A DNA stretch of 8,432 bases from Verrucomicrobiota bacterium (GCA_028872645.1 JAPKDK010000117.1:1-8432), one strand, 5' to 3'. Positions 1 to 6,924 are shown, counted from the stretch's first letter. Notes: generated by a model from the sequence alone, not told the origin. A program made the numbers and translations.

Positions 1-249
1 GGTCAACAAGGGCCGGATGTGTTTTATGTCAGCGGCGCAGCCCGGAATATCACGAGTGACACGCTCGAACAGGTGGAGATTATTTTCAAACTGTACGATC
101 AAGGCGGCAACGAATTGGGCGAGGCACTTGATTATACCAACCAACTTGGCCCAAATGTGGTTTGGAATTTCCGCGCGCCTTGCATGACTTCCGAAGCCGT
201 CTCCACCAATATATTCGAGGCTAAACTCGATCGATTGATCGTGCGGTAA
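1..249 (+). CDS. FxLYD-domain protein, 3' end only
   Basis: The reading frame is open from the first base of the window and stops with TAA at 247-249, giving 82 visible residues. The N-terminus lies upstream, so the internal GTG at 19 is not a convincing start. The visible part has the FxLYD pattern: a beta strand ending in F-K-L-Y-D (visible residues 29-33), preceded by G-A-A-R-N and followed by a G-G-N-E turn, then L-G-P and a W-N-F strand. FxLYD domains are small immunoglobulin-like beta folds found mostly in exported or membrane-anchored bacterial and archaeal proteins, with no defined activity. The signal peptide or membrane segment that would confirm export is outside the window. The gene converges on the operon at 252, with 2 bp between stops. 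Domain call fairly sure, function unknown. Confidence 0.72.
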   Translation, partial: GQQGPDVFYVSGAARNITSDTLEQVEIIFKLYDQGGNELGEALDYTNQLGPNVVWNFRAPCMTSEAVSTNIFEAKLDRLIVR

Positions 250-251
250 TT

Positions 252-1481
252 TTACTGCTGGTTTGAAGGCCGCCCCGGTGGTGGTGGCGGGGGTTGTTTC
301 CAATTCCAATTGGAGGTGTATTTGAAGTTCAGATAATCCGTCGGCACCGTCATGCCATTTTTATTTTTGGAAATGAGCAGGGCGTCCAGTAGCGCGCTGG
401 TCATCAACGTGCGCTCGACGGGCCACGTGGGTTGACCGGTGTGAAACATTTTCTCCGTGCCCTTCACGAGATAGGTGAAGTGCATATACGGGCGCGCTTC
501 CTGCGTCCAAAAGGTCGTTGATTTTTGCGCGCCCGCCGCGGTCTTCCACGCCACGCCCCATTCGTTCGCGGCGCCGTTGAGCGTGAGCACGAAGGCCTTC
601 AGCCCATCGCGGTACTCGATGACAAACATATCCGGTGCCTTCACCAACTCACGCAGCGGCCGTTTTGGTTGTCGCGTGATGGGGCTTTTTTTCAGCCGTT
701 TGAGCGCGGCGTCCAGAAGTTTTTGGTCAAACATTCCCGCGTCCATCGCGCGCCAAACTGCGTCACCGGAAAGGCACTGCACCCGCTTCACACCCGTCTC
801 GCCACCGGCGCGGCGTTCCACGAGGCATTGCACCATTTCCAACGCGTGATAGCCGTAGGCGTCGAGCGTGTGATACGAAACCGCCACAATTTCCTTGAGC
901 TTCGCCCCGCGCTTCACGTCCACCGGCGGATACCGCCACAGCACCGGCAGCGACGAGCCCGCCATCAGCGGCACCTTCAATTCGCGCGCCGTGTCGTGCA
1001 GCCATTTGGCGTCCGCCCAATTGTCGGCGAGGTGCTTGTCCACAAACACCGGCACCGTTTGCCCCGTTTTGCGGAACACTTTTTGCACTGCGTCAAACAA
1101 TCGCCGCTTGGGATAGACCGTGTTGCCGGTGGCATTTTTCGGATACTTCCCGTGCTCGGCCACGAGCAGCACGCCGTCCACCGCCAGTTTGCCGGTGCCG
1201 AGCGTGAGCGTTTCCTCCACGGTTTTGTAAATGGGCACATCGAATTTTTTGGCCCATTTACGGCTGGTATCGCTCTCGGGCACTTGGTCGGTGTACAGCG
1301 AAACCAGTTTCAAATTCGGCCGCTCGCCTTTTTCATCCAGCGTATGCGTGAGCAGCAACCGGCTGACAATGACGTCCGCGTGCGAGTTATGCCGATATTC
1401 TGTCACCACCGCCGCGATCCGCTTCGGCGGCGCAGCACAGCTGAGGGCACACAGCGAGAGCAGAAGGAAAAAATATTTCAT
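252..1481 (-). CDS. Exported Gfo/Idh/MocA-like protein (degenerate oxidoreductase fold), third gene of the sulfatase operon
   Basis: 409 residues with a Sec signal peptide (MKYFFLLLSLCALSCAA). Cleavage could fall after C-A-A, or C15 could be a lipid-anchored Cys, although C11 at -4 makes the lipobox imperfect. Residues 20-185 follow the layout of a Gfo/Idh/MocA Rossmann domain: strand K-R-I-A-A-V-V, a helix, V-D-G-V-L-L-V-A-E-H (101-110), then P-V-F-V-D-K-H (144-150) where sugar dehydrogenases carry E-K-P, and P-L-M-A-G-S-S. The Gly-rich NAD-binding loop after strand 1 is absent (TEYRHNSHAD instead), so cofactor use is doubtful. Y-G-Y-H-A-L-E at 209-215 and the G-G-E-T-G-V-K segment at 226-232 look like conserved family motifs. 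The tail has six consecutive prolines (397-402). The start at 1481 overlaps the upstream stop by ATGA, with no Shine-Dalgarno, implying coupled translation. I recognise the fold, not a specific reaction. Confidence 0.85.
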   Translation of the reverse strand: MKYFFLLLSLCALSCAAPPKRIAAVVTEYRHNSHADVIVSRLLLTHTLDEKGERPNLKLVSLYTDQVPESDTSRKWAKKFDVPIYKTVEETLTLGTGKLAVDGVLLVAEHGKYPKNATGNTVYPKRRLFDAVQKVFRKTGQTVPVFVDKHLADNWADAKWLHDTARELKVPLMAGSSLPVLWRYPPVDVKRGAKLKEIVAVSYHTLDAYGYHALEMVQCLVERRAGGETGVKRVQCLSGDAVWRAMDAGMFDQKLLDAALKRLKKSPITRQPKRPLRELVKAPDMFVIEYRDGLKAFVLTLNGAANEWGVAWKTAAGAQKSTTFWTQEARPYMHFTYLVKGTEKMFHTGQPTWPVERTLMTSALLDALLISKNKNGMTVPTDYLNFKYTSNWNWKQPPPPPPGRPSNQQ

Positions 1482-4400
1482 CGAAGAATCAAAGCATCCG
1501 CCACGTCGAGGTCAAGCACAATTCGGTCGCCATTACGTTGAAACGGTTTCCCGCTGGCGCGCGTCATTTTTTTATCTTTCAAGTGCTTCGGCAGCATCAC
1601 AACGAGTCCCTTGGACGGTTTTCCTCCCCAGTTTGTGAGGATGATGACACTCCCCTTTGGCGAATCAATGACGCTGGCTTCCACGTTGTCGCGGATGCAT
1701 ATCACTTCGTTTTTAAGTATATTCCCAATCGAGAGAAAGTTTGCGTCGTGATTCACTTTCGAATACGGCGGAATCAAATGGGCCGAAGCCTTCGCGTGCG
1801 TGCCGCGGTCCACCGGAATGCGCGGGATGGCGGGGTGAAAATACGAAAAGCCCGGAAGGTAAGCAGAATACAGCACCTCGCCTTTTCCTCCTTTCGGCTG
1901 GTGTTTAAAAATTGCGGGCGAGCCATCCTTGAAGTTCATCCGGACGCCGGATTGATCAGTGAGTTCAATTTTGCAACGCACCGAAAACACCGGCATCGTC
2001 TTACGGGGCTTTTCGTTGGGCAAATTTACGATATGCCGACCGAGCAAATTCGCGTATTCAAACGAATCAATTGGCTCGGCAAAGGGAAGATCCTGCTTAA
2101 CCATTTCGATGGCCTTGCCCTCTGGCGCGATGAGCGTGATTTTTTTAATTCCAAACAGTTCGCGTAGTGTCGTGTTGGGCCGGTTCAATTCATCAAACAT
2201 TCCCGCGCCAGCCGTGGCGATGAGTTGTCCTCCGGCATTCACCCAATCGACGATTGCCCTTGAGGCGGCTCGGGAAACGTGCCGGTCGGTGAGGTAAAGC
2301 TGTTGGTAATCCTTCAACGCGTCCCCTTCGATGACGAAATCCAGTTGATGGCTGCGGTGGAGTATCATGGTGTACAGCGTGCGTTTCCCCGCTGCGAAGG
2401 AGCCGTGGTTGTCGCCCCAGATATCCGCCGTTTCGCTGAACCACAGCGCGGCCTTGGCGGGGCGGTTGCGGCCACTTTGGATGATGTCCTCGAACTGGCC
2501 CAGTTCGCGGAAGCTGCGGAGGATGGTGCGATAGGTTTCTGGGTTGCTGCAGTGGTTCTCGGTGTAGGCGACTTGTACGGGGCGGAACTCGAAGAGGTTC
2601 ACCACCTGCATTCCGTGGCCGAGTGCGCCGTAAAAGAGGCGGCGCCAGTTGTCGGGAATCTGTCCGGGCCAGTGCGGCATACAGTAATAGTGAATTTTCA
2701 TATTCGGCTTGCCGCGCACGCCGGCGCGCAGGAGGTCGAGGTTGATGTTGTTCATCTGCTGCGTGGCCACCGGCATCTGGAAAATGTAATCCTCGCTCCA
2801 CGGCATCGTCATTCCTTCCTCGCGAAAAATGGTCACCCACTTGTGCACCTCGCCGAGGTAGCGATGCTCGGTCGGATAATGCGGCGAAAAATTCGCGCCA
2901 ATGCCCGCATTGGGCAGGTGCCGGCGCAGAATATCCGTACGTTGCTTGATGGCTTGGATGCCGTAGTGGTTCCGGTATCGGCGCGACCAGTAAAACACGC
3001 CGGGCTGTTTGGCCTTGAGTGCGTCGCTGGAGTTAAACGCAATCGCCGTCCAGTCCTTCGCCGAGGGCACAACGTCTTGCGCTTTCAGTTCGCGCGATTT
3101 CAGCCACGCGATGAAGTCGACCGTGACGGTTTTGCCGCTTGGCTTGGGTAGCCCAATTTCATCGCCCAAGCTCACGCAACGGATGCGTTTGGCACGTGCG
3201 CCGAGGTTTTTGCAGTACTCCGCCAGCTTCGGGGTGGGCACGCCGCGCACGTCGATGTACGTGCCGTTCTTTAGCGAGGTGTCCCGCAGCCCGAACATTT
3301 CACGAAATTCCGTGACCGCCGCATCATATTTTGGCCCGAACCCGGGCGTGAACGTGTAGCCATAAATCTGCATCTCCGTCGGGATGCGTCCGCGCAGCGG
3401 CTCCTTTTTCAGCTCGGCCAGCAAGTCGTACAGCACCTCCTCCCGCCGCCGCAGCCGCCGCGAGTACCGTGTGTCCGCATCGCCCGCCAGCAACAAATCA
3501 CCATCGCCCTCAAACTTTGCGATGGGCGTCAGCTTGCCGTCCGACTCCTTCAACGCAAACTCGGCGCGGTATTTCCCGTTGCCGGAAAAATTCCACTGCC
3601 CGTCATTCAGCGTGTCCATCGTGCCACCGACCTCCATCCACTCGCTGCTTTTCCCGGTCGCGACCTTCACGTTCACCGTGGGCCAGTTTCGCAAATGCAC
3701 CCAGTACGGTGAGTGCTGCTGCCAGTTGCCGCCGCCTGGCGCGCCCTTGCCGGTAAAGGTCAACTCGCTGTCGCCGAGATTTGTTACCTTCAAAAACACA
3801 TCGCCCGACTGTGTCAGCATCCCGTCGAGCGGCAAATATTTTTCCTTCTCGATGCGCATCTTCACCTGCGCCTCGTCGGTGGTGAGCAGCAGACAATCGA
3901 CATTGCGCTTGGCGGAAGGCTCGGGTTGTTTGGCCGCGATGAGCGTGAGCGTCGCCTCGCCTGCCTGCAAATTGGCGAACACGTCGTGCCCCTCCCACAC
4001 GATGTTTTCCGAAGCGCCCCAACTCCACGCGAGCTCGGTTTTCAGTTTCTGGCTGAACGCCCAAATCTTCAAATTCTCCCGCGCGCCATAAAGCCGGTCC
4101 AACACGCGTTTGCCCTTTTGCTCCACACGCACCCGGAACTGTGTCTCAAACCGATACGCCGCCTCGTACCGTACGAGCACAAGATATCGCCCTGCCTTCG
4201 GCACGCGCACCTTGATCGTCGCGCTGCCCTCCGCCTGTTCGCCCGCGCCGAGGAAGGCCTTGCGGCTGAGAAATGAATTGGCAAATGTCGCCGCATAATA
4301 GTTCTCCCCCCAGGGCTTTGCCGCCCAGCCGTCTTCGCCGGTTGGGCGAAATTCCTCCGCCTCGACGAGAAGATTCCCATCCCCCAACGGCGCGACCGGA

Positions 4401-4492
4401 TGTGCCCCGCGAAAGGCCGTGGGCGATTGCGGTTGAGCGGACGTGCAACCAATCGCCAATGAGCACCAAGACAAAATCAGTAATCGTTTCAT
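1478..4492 (-). CDS. Large lipoprotein: carbohydrate-binding-like domain, possible glycosidase barrel and GH42-type trimerisation-like domain
   Basis: 1004 residues. The N-terminus is a lipoprotein signal (KR, hydrophobic core, S-L-A-I-G-C, lipid Cys at 16). Residues 41-205 start with L-L-V-E-A-E-E-F, a common opening of CBM6/35-like modules, and form a beta-rich domain. A second beta region (about 208-335) follows. Residues 370-670 look like a (beta/alpha)8 barrel; acidic candidates at strand ends are D444/E445 (S-L-G-D-E-I-G), E567 (P-W-S-E-D-Y) and E635 (N-L-F-E-F-R-P). Residues 677-785 resemble the beta-galactosidase trimerisation, amidotransferase-like domain: L-D-F-V-I-E-G-D, then Y-Q-Q-L-Y-L-T, then V-D-W-V-N-A-G-G-Q-L-I-A-T, then L-R-E-L-F-G-I. 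A small beta domain closes the protein (about 930-1004). The start is fused to the sulfatase stop as TAATG, so it is translationally coupled. A role in cleaving or binding a glycan at the envelope is inferred; it could be an inactive binding protein. Confidence 0.85.
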   Translation of the reverse strand: MKRLLILSWCSLAIGCTSAQPQSPTAFRGAHPVAPLGDGNLLVEAEEFRPTGEDGWAAKPWGENYYAATFANSFLSRKAFLGAGEQAEGSATIKVRVPKAGRYLVLVRYEAAYRFETQFRVRVEQKGKRVLDRLYGARENLKIWAFSQKLKTELAWSWGASENIVWEGHDVFANLQAGEATLTLIAAKQPEPSAKRNVDCLLLTTDEAQVKMRIEKEKYLPLDGMLTQSGDVFLKVTNLGDSELTFTGKGAPGGGNWQQHSPYWVHLRNWPTVNVKVATGKSSEWMEVGGTMDTLNDGQWNFSGNGKYRAEFALKESDGKLTPIAKFEGDGDLLLAGDADTRYSRRLRRREEVLYDLLAELKKEPLRGRIPTEMQIYGYTFTPGFGPKYDAAVTEFREMFGLRDTSLKNGTYIDVRGVPTPKLAEYCKNLGARAKRIRCVSLGDEIGLPKPSGKTVTVDFIAWLKSRELKAQDVVPSAKDWTAIAFNSSDALKAKQPGVFYWSRRYRNHYGIQAIKQRTDILRRHLPNAGIGANFSPHYPTEHRYLGEVHKWVTIFREEGMTMPWSEDYIFQMPVATQQMNNINLDLLRAGVRGKPNMKIHYYCMPHWPGQIPDNWRRLFYGALGHGMQVVNLFEFRPVQVAYTENHCSNPETYRTILRSFRELGQFEDIIQSGRNRPAKAALWFSETADIWGDNHGSFAAGKRTLYTMILHRSHQLDFVIEGDALKDYQQLYLTDRHVSRAASRAIVDWVNAGGQLIATAGAGMFDELNRPNTTLRELFGIKKITLIAPEGKAIEMVKQDLPFAEPIDSFEYANLLGRHIVNLPNEKPRKTMPVFSVRCKIELTDQSGVRMNFKDGSPAIFKHQPKGGKGEVLYSAYLPGFSYFHPAIPRIPVDRGTHAKASAHLIPPYSKVNHDANFLSIGNILKNEVICIRDNVEASVIDSPKGSVIILTNWGGKPSKGLVVMLPKHLKDKKMTRASGKPFQRNGDRIVLDLDVADALILR

Positions 4493-5919
4493 TAATAATC
4501 CCGGAACGGCCCTCGTGGTTCGGTGGCGTTCATTTGCTTTTTCCAGTCCGCGAAGCGGGCCTTTATCATTTTCAGTACATCCGGCTTCTCTTTGGAGAGG
4601 TCGTGCTTTTCGCTTAGATCCGTTCGCAAATCAAAGAGGCCATTGCCGCGGGAACTCTCCACCCATTTCCAATGGCCCACGCGCGCGCCTTTATCGAGGC
4701 GGCGTTGCCAAAACATTTCCTGGCGTGGTGATTTCTTTTTGCCCTGCAAAACCGGCAGCATGTCGAAGCCGTCGAGCTTCAGCTCTTTGGGCAGGGCGGC
4801 CCCGGTGGCGGCGCAGAGTGTTGGGAAAATTTCCAGCGAGGTGAGGAATTCATTGCTCGTGGTGTTGGCGGGAATTTTGCCCGGCCAACGCACGATGCAC
4901 GGCACGCGGATGCCGCCCTCGAACATTTGGCCTTTCCGGCCGCGCAAGGGGACGTTGTCTGCCGCGCCGCCACCGCCGTTGTCGCTGAAGAAAATCACAA
5001 TCGTGTTGTCGGCGATTTTGTATTCGTCGAGCAAACCGAGCAGTTTGCCGATGGTGGCGTCCATGGCGGTGATGGAGCCAACGAACTCCAGCCGTCGCGC
5101 GGCGCGGTTGCGGACGGTGGCCGGTTTGCCATAGCGCATGCCCGGCTGCGTGCCGGCTTGGGAGAGCAGCGCGGGGTACAGTTTCTTGAATTTCTCCGGT
5201 GCCTGCGCACCGCTGCGGATGATGGGGTCGAGGCTCGATGCGCCGTGCGGGGCGTTGAAGGGCACATAGAGGAAAAATGGTTTTTTGTGATTCGCCTTGA
5301 GGAAGCGCACTGCTTCGCGCGCAAAGAGGTCGGTGCAGTACGTGCCTTTGTCGGCGATGGTGGGCGAGTTATTGCGGTACATCGACGGCACGCCGTAGCG
5401 TTCGTGCGTGTAGTAATCGATGCCGGTGTTAACGAATCCATAAAAATCATCGAAGCCGCGCGCCAGCGGCAGGAAGCGTTTGTGCACGCCGAGATCCCAT
5501 TTGCCGAAAATGCCGCTGGTGTAGCCGGCGGGTTTCAGCACATGCGGCAGCAGCACCTCCCGCGTATCCATGCCGCCAATGCGCTCGAAGGTGGCCTCGT
5601 ATTCGCCGGGCTTGTATTTGTAGCCGTAGTCGGGCGCCTCGTTGCGAATCATGTCATAAATGCCGTTGCGCTGCGGATAGCGCCCGGTGAGCAACGCGCC
5701 GCGCGAAGGCGTGCACGCCGGCCACGCCACATAAAAACTCGTGAGCTTCACGCCGCCTTTGGCGAGGCGGTCGAGCTGCGGCGTCTTTACTTCGTGGGAG
5801 CCGAAACAGCCGAGATCGCGATAGCCTTGATCGTCGGAAACAATCAAAAGAACATTCGGCGGCGCTGCCACGAGTATCAGGGGCAGCAAAGCCAGCAGCA
5901 GGGCGAGGGTGCGTTGCAT
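4492..5919 (-). CDS. Exported Cys-type sulfatase (family S1, arylsulfatase-like)
   Basis: 475 residues hydrolysing a sulfate ester, probably in the periplasm. The signal peptide is MQRTLALLLALLPLILVAA, with cleavage likely before P-P-N-V. The S1 signature C-T-P-S-R-G-A-L-L-T-G-R is at 69-80; C69 would be converted to formylglycine by a maturase not in the window. Metal ligands fit D29/D30 (V-S-D-D-Q-G) and D313/N314 (F-F-S-D-N-G-G). The P-H-G at 224-226 and L-R-G-R-K (325-329) before E-G-G-I-R-V-P are also typical. Length is normal for the family. The frame stays open to an ATG at 6111, but I chose 5919 because only this start puts the signal peptide first and avoids overlapping the divergent SET gene. 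Odd point: residues 139-144 read G-K-W-D-L-G where most members have G-K-W-H-L-G. First gene of a three-gene operon. Substrate unknown. Confidence 0.95.
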   Translation of the reverse strand: MQRTLALLLALLPLILVAAPPNVLLIVSDDQGYRDLGCFGSHEVKTPQLDRLAKGGVKLTSFYVAWPACTPSRGALLTGRYPQRNGIYDMIRNEAPDYGYKYKPGEYEATFERIGGMDTREVLLPHVLKPAGYTSGIFGKWDLGVHKRFLPLARGFDDFYGFVNTGIDYYTHERYGVPSMYRNNSPTIADKGTYCTDLFAREAVRFLKANHKKPFFLYVPFNAPHGASSLDPIIRSGAQAPEKFKKLYPALLSQAGTQPGMRYGKPATVRNRAARRLEFVGSITAMDATIGKLLGLLDEYKIADNTIVIFFSDNGGGGAADNVPLRGRKGQMFEGGIRVPCIVRWPGKIPANTTSNEFLTSLEIFPTLCAATGAALPKELKLDGFDMLPVLQGKKKSPRQEMFWQRRLDKGARVGHWKWVESSRGNGLFDLRTDLSEKHDLSKEKPDVLKMIKARFADWKKQMNATEPRGPFRDY

Positions 5920-6014
5920 GCGGCTATTGCAAACTGTATCACGCGCTTTGCCAATGCAAAAGTTGAACAACTGCCGCTTGACCGGCCCCCCTCCGTCGCC
6001 TTCAATGCGCGCGC
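5920..6014. promoter_or_regulatory. Divergent intergenic region with GCAAA/TTTGC half-sites
   Basis: These 95 bp separate the sulfatase start (leftward) from the SET gene start (rightward), so promoters for both must lie here or inside the neighbouring genes. The region is AT-richer near its left side. It carries GCAAA at 5929-5933 and an inverted pair TTTGC-CAAT-GCAAA at 5947-5960, immediately followed by AGTTG-AA-CAACT at 5961-5972. Such short inverted repeats between divergent genes are typical of operators. No convincing -35/-10 pair was found on either strand; the best leftward -10 is TACAGT (plus positions 5934-5939) with a poor -35. There is no Shine-Dalgarno before either start. Function is inferred from position and symmetry only. 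Confidence 0.35.
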
Positions 6015-6491
6015 ATGCAGTTACAGGTGGAAAACAAGTACTTGAATTTTCAGGAATCAAGGATTCATAACGTGGGTGCATACGCGACATGCGACATCCG
6101 AAAGGGCACACGCATCATCGAGTACATCGGCCGGCCGCTCACCAAAAAGAAGGCGACGAAGGAATTGGTGGATGGCAATGGCTACATTTTTACCATCAAC
6201 AAACATTTTGATATCGATGGCAGCGTGGAATGGAATCCCGCTCGTTTTATCAACCACGGCTGCGCCGCCAATGCTGAATCCGATGTGATGGAAGACCGCG
6301 TGTGGATTTGCGCCATAAAAAAAATCAAGAAAGGCGAGGAGGTGGTTTATAATTACAACTACGATCTCGAGGATGCTTTCGACAACCCATGCAACTGTGG
6401 CGCCAAAGAATGTATGGGCTACATGGTGGGCGATGAGTACTGGCCGAAGTTAAAGAAGCTGATCAAGAAAAAGGCGAAGAAGAAAAAGTAA
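6015..6491 (+). CDS. SET-domain protein lysine methyltransferase with post-SET zinc motif and polylysine tail
   Basis: 158 residues, predicted to transfer methyl groups from S-adenosylmethionine to lysine side chains of a protein. No signal peptide, so cytoplasmic. Almost the whole protein is one SET domain: R-I-H-N-V-G-A-Y-A (16-24) is the first SAM-binding segment; R-F-I-N-H-G-C (77-83) matches the N-H-S-C core motif; G-E-E-V-V-Y-N-Y-N-Y (107-116) matches the catalytic tyrosine segment, with Asn113 where Asp is common. A post-SET motif C-N-C-G-A-K-E-C (126-133) plus C83 could hold one zinc ion. The tail from 146 is very basic, ending K-K-K-A-K-K-K-K. By hand count GC is about 49% over 6061-6480, below its neighbours, partly because of the Lys/Asn/Tyr content. 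The ATG at 6015 has no Shine-Dalgarno. Target unknown; ribosomal or DNA-binding proteins are possible. Confidence 0.93.
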   Translation: MQLQVENKYLNFQESRIHNVGAYATCDIRKGTRIIEYIGRPLTKKKATKELVDGNGYIFTINKHFDIDGSVEWNPARFINHGCAANAESDVMEDRVWICAIKKIKKGEEVVYNYNYDLEDAFDNPCNCGAKECMGYMVGDEYWPKLKKLIKKKAKKKK

Positions 6492-6497
6492 CGGGCG

Positions 6498-6866
6498 TTA
6501 GCTTTCCATCGGCCAATCCGCCACCACCAATCCTTGATACCCTTTCGCCAGTGACTTCACATTCGTGTAGCCCATCTTCTGCGCCGCGTCGCACGTGAGC
6601 GCGCTGCGGTAGCCGCCACCGCAGTACATAATAATCTCCGCGGTCTTGTCAGGGAACCGCGTTTCCAAGTCCCGTTCCAGCACGCCCTTCCCCAGATACT
6701 GCGCTTCCTTGGCGTGGGCCTTGGTCCATTCGCTCTCCTCGCGCACATCGAGCAGAATCGTCTCGGGGTTTTCCATGAGGCGGGTGGGCAAGTCTTCCAC
6801 GGAAATTTCCGTGATGCGTGACTTGGCGTCTTCCACGAGGGCCAAAAATCCGGCTGAATGTTTCAT
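6498..6866 (-). CDS. Single-domain rhodanese (sulfurtransferase)
   Basis: 122 residues, no signal peptide, cytoplasmic. The rhodanese domain covers about residues 24-120: E-T-I-L-L-D-V-R-E-E-S-E-W (35-47) is the conserved strand and Asp-Val-Arg motif, and Y-C-G-G-G-Y-R-S-A (81-89) is the active-site loop with nucleophile C82 and R87. The six-residue C-x4-R loop is that of sulfurtransferases rather than Cdc25-type phosphatases. Such enzymes move sulfane sulfur through a Cys persulfide. The A-K-G-Y-Q-G-L segment near the C-terminus is also typical. A short helical N-terminal extension precedes the domain. The frame is open to an ATG at 7007, but the start at 6866 gives the normal family length and avoids running into the divergent transporter gene. 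It converges on the SET gene with 6 bp between stops. Physiological donor and acceptor are unknown. Confidence 0.93.
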   Translation of the reverse strand: MKHSAGFLALVEDAKSRITEISVEDLPTRLMENPETILLDVREESEWTKAHAKEAQYLGKGVLERDLETRFPDKTAEIIMYCGGGYRSALTCDAAQKMGYTNVKSLAKGYQGLVVADWPMES

Positions 6867-6924
6867 GCCGGAAACATAATGAGGTTTGGCTTGCGAAGCC
6901 AGCCCGCGATTGCCAATTTCCCAC

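Noticed and set aside
228..241. Inverted repeat CGATC-GATT-GATCG
   Set aside because: Inside the FxLYD coding region near its end; short arms, no T-run; probably chance.
305..314. Perfect 10-bp palindrome TCCAATTGGA
   Set aside because: It is explained by repeated Asn-Trp codons in the Gfo-like protein tail; no regulatory context.
525..1541. Plus-strand open frame of 338 codons antisense to the Gfo-like gene
   Set aside because: Arg/His-rich composition with no recognisable motif or domain, fully opposite a well-supported gene; a codon-bias shadow.
2279..3151. Plus-strand open frame of 290 codons antisense to the lipoprotein gene
   Set aside because: No family features, and the opposite strand carries a continuous domain-structured protein; shadow frame.
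5934..5939. Possible leftward -10 box TACAGT for the sulfatase operon
   Set aside because: The -35 hexamer at 17 bp matches consensus poorly (2 of 6), so I do not call a promoter.
4927..6045. Plus-strand open frame of 372 codons antisense to the sulfatase
   Set aside because: Opposite the conserved sulfatase motifs, and it runs over the true SET start region; Arg/Ala/Val-rich shadow.
5920..6111. 64-residue N-terminal extension of the sulfatase frame
   Set aside because: It would bury the signal peptide inside the protein, cover the intergenic region and overlap the SET gene by about 100 bp.
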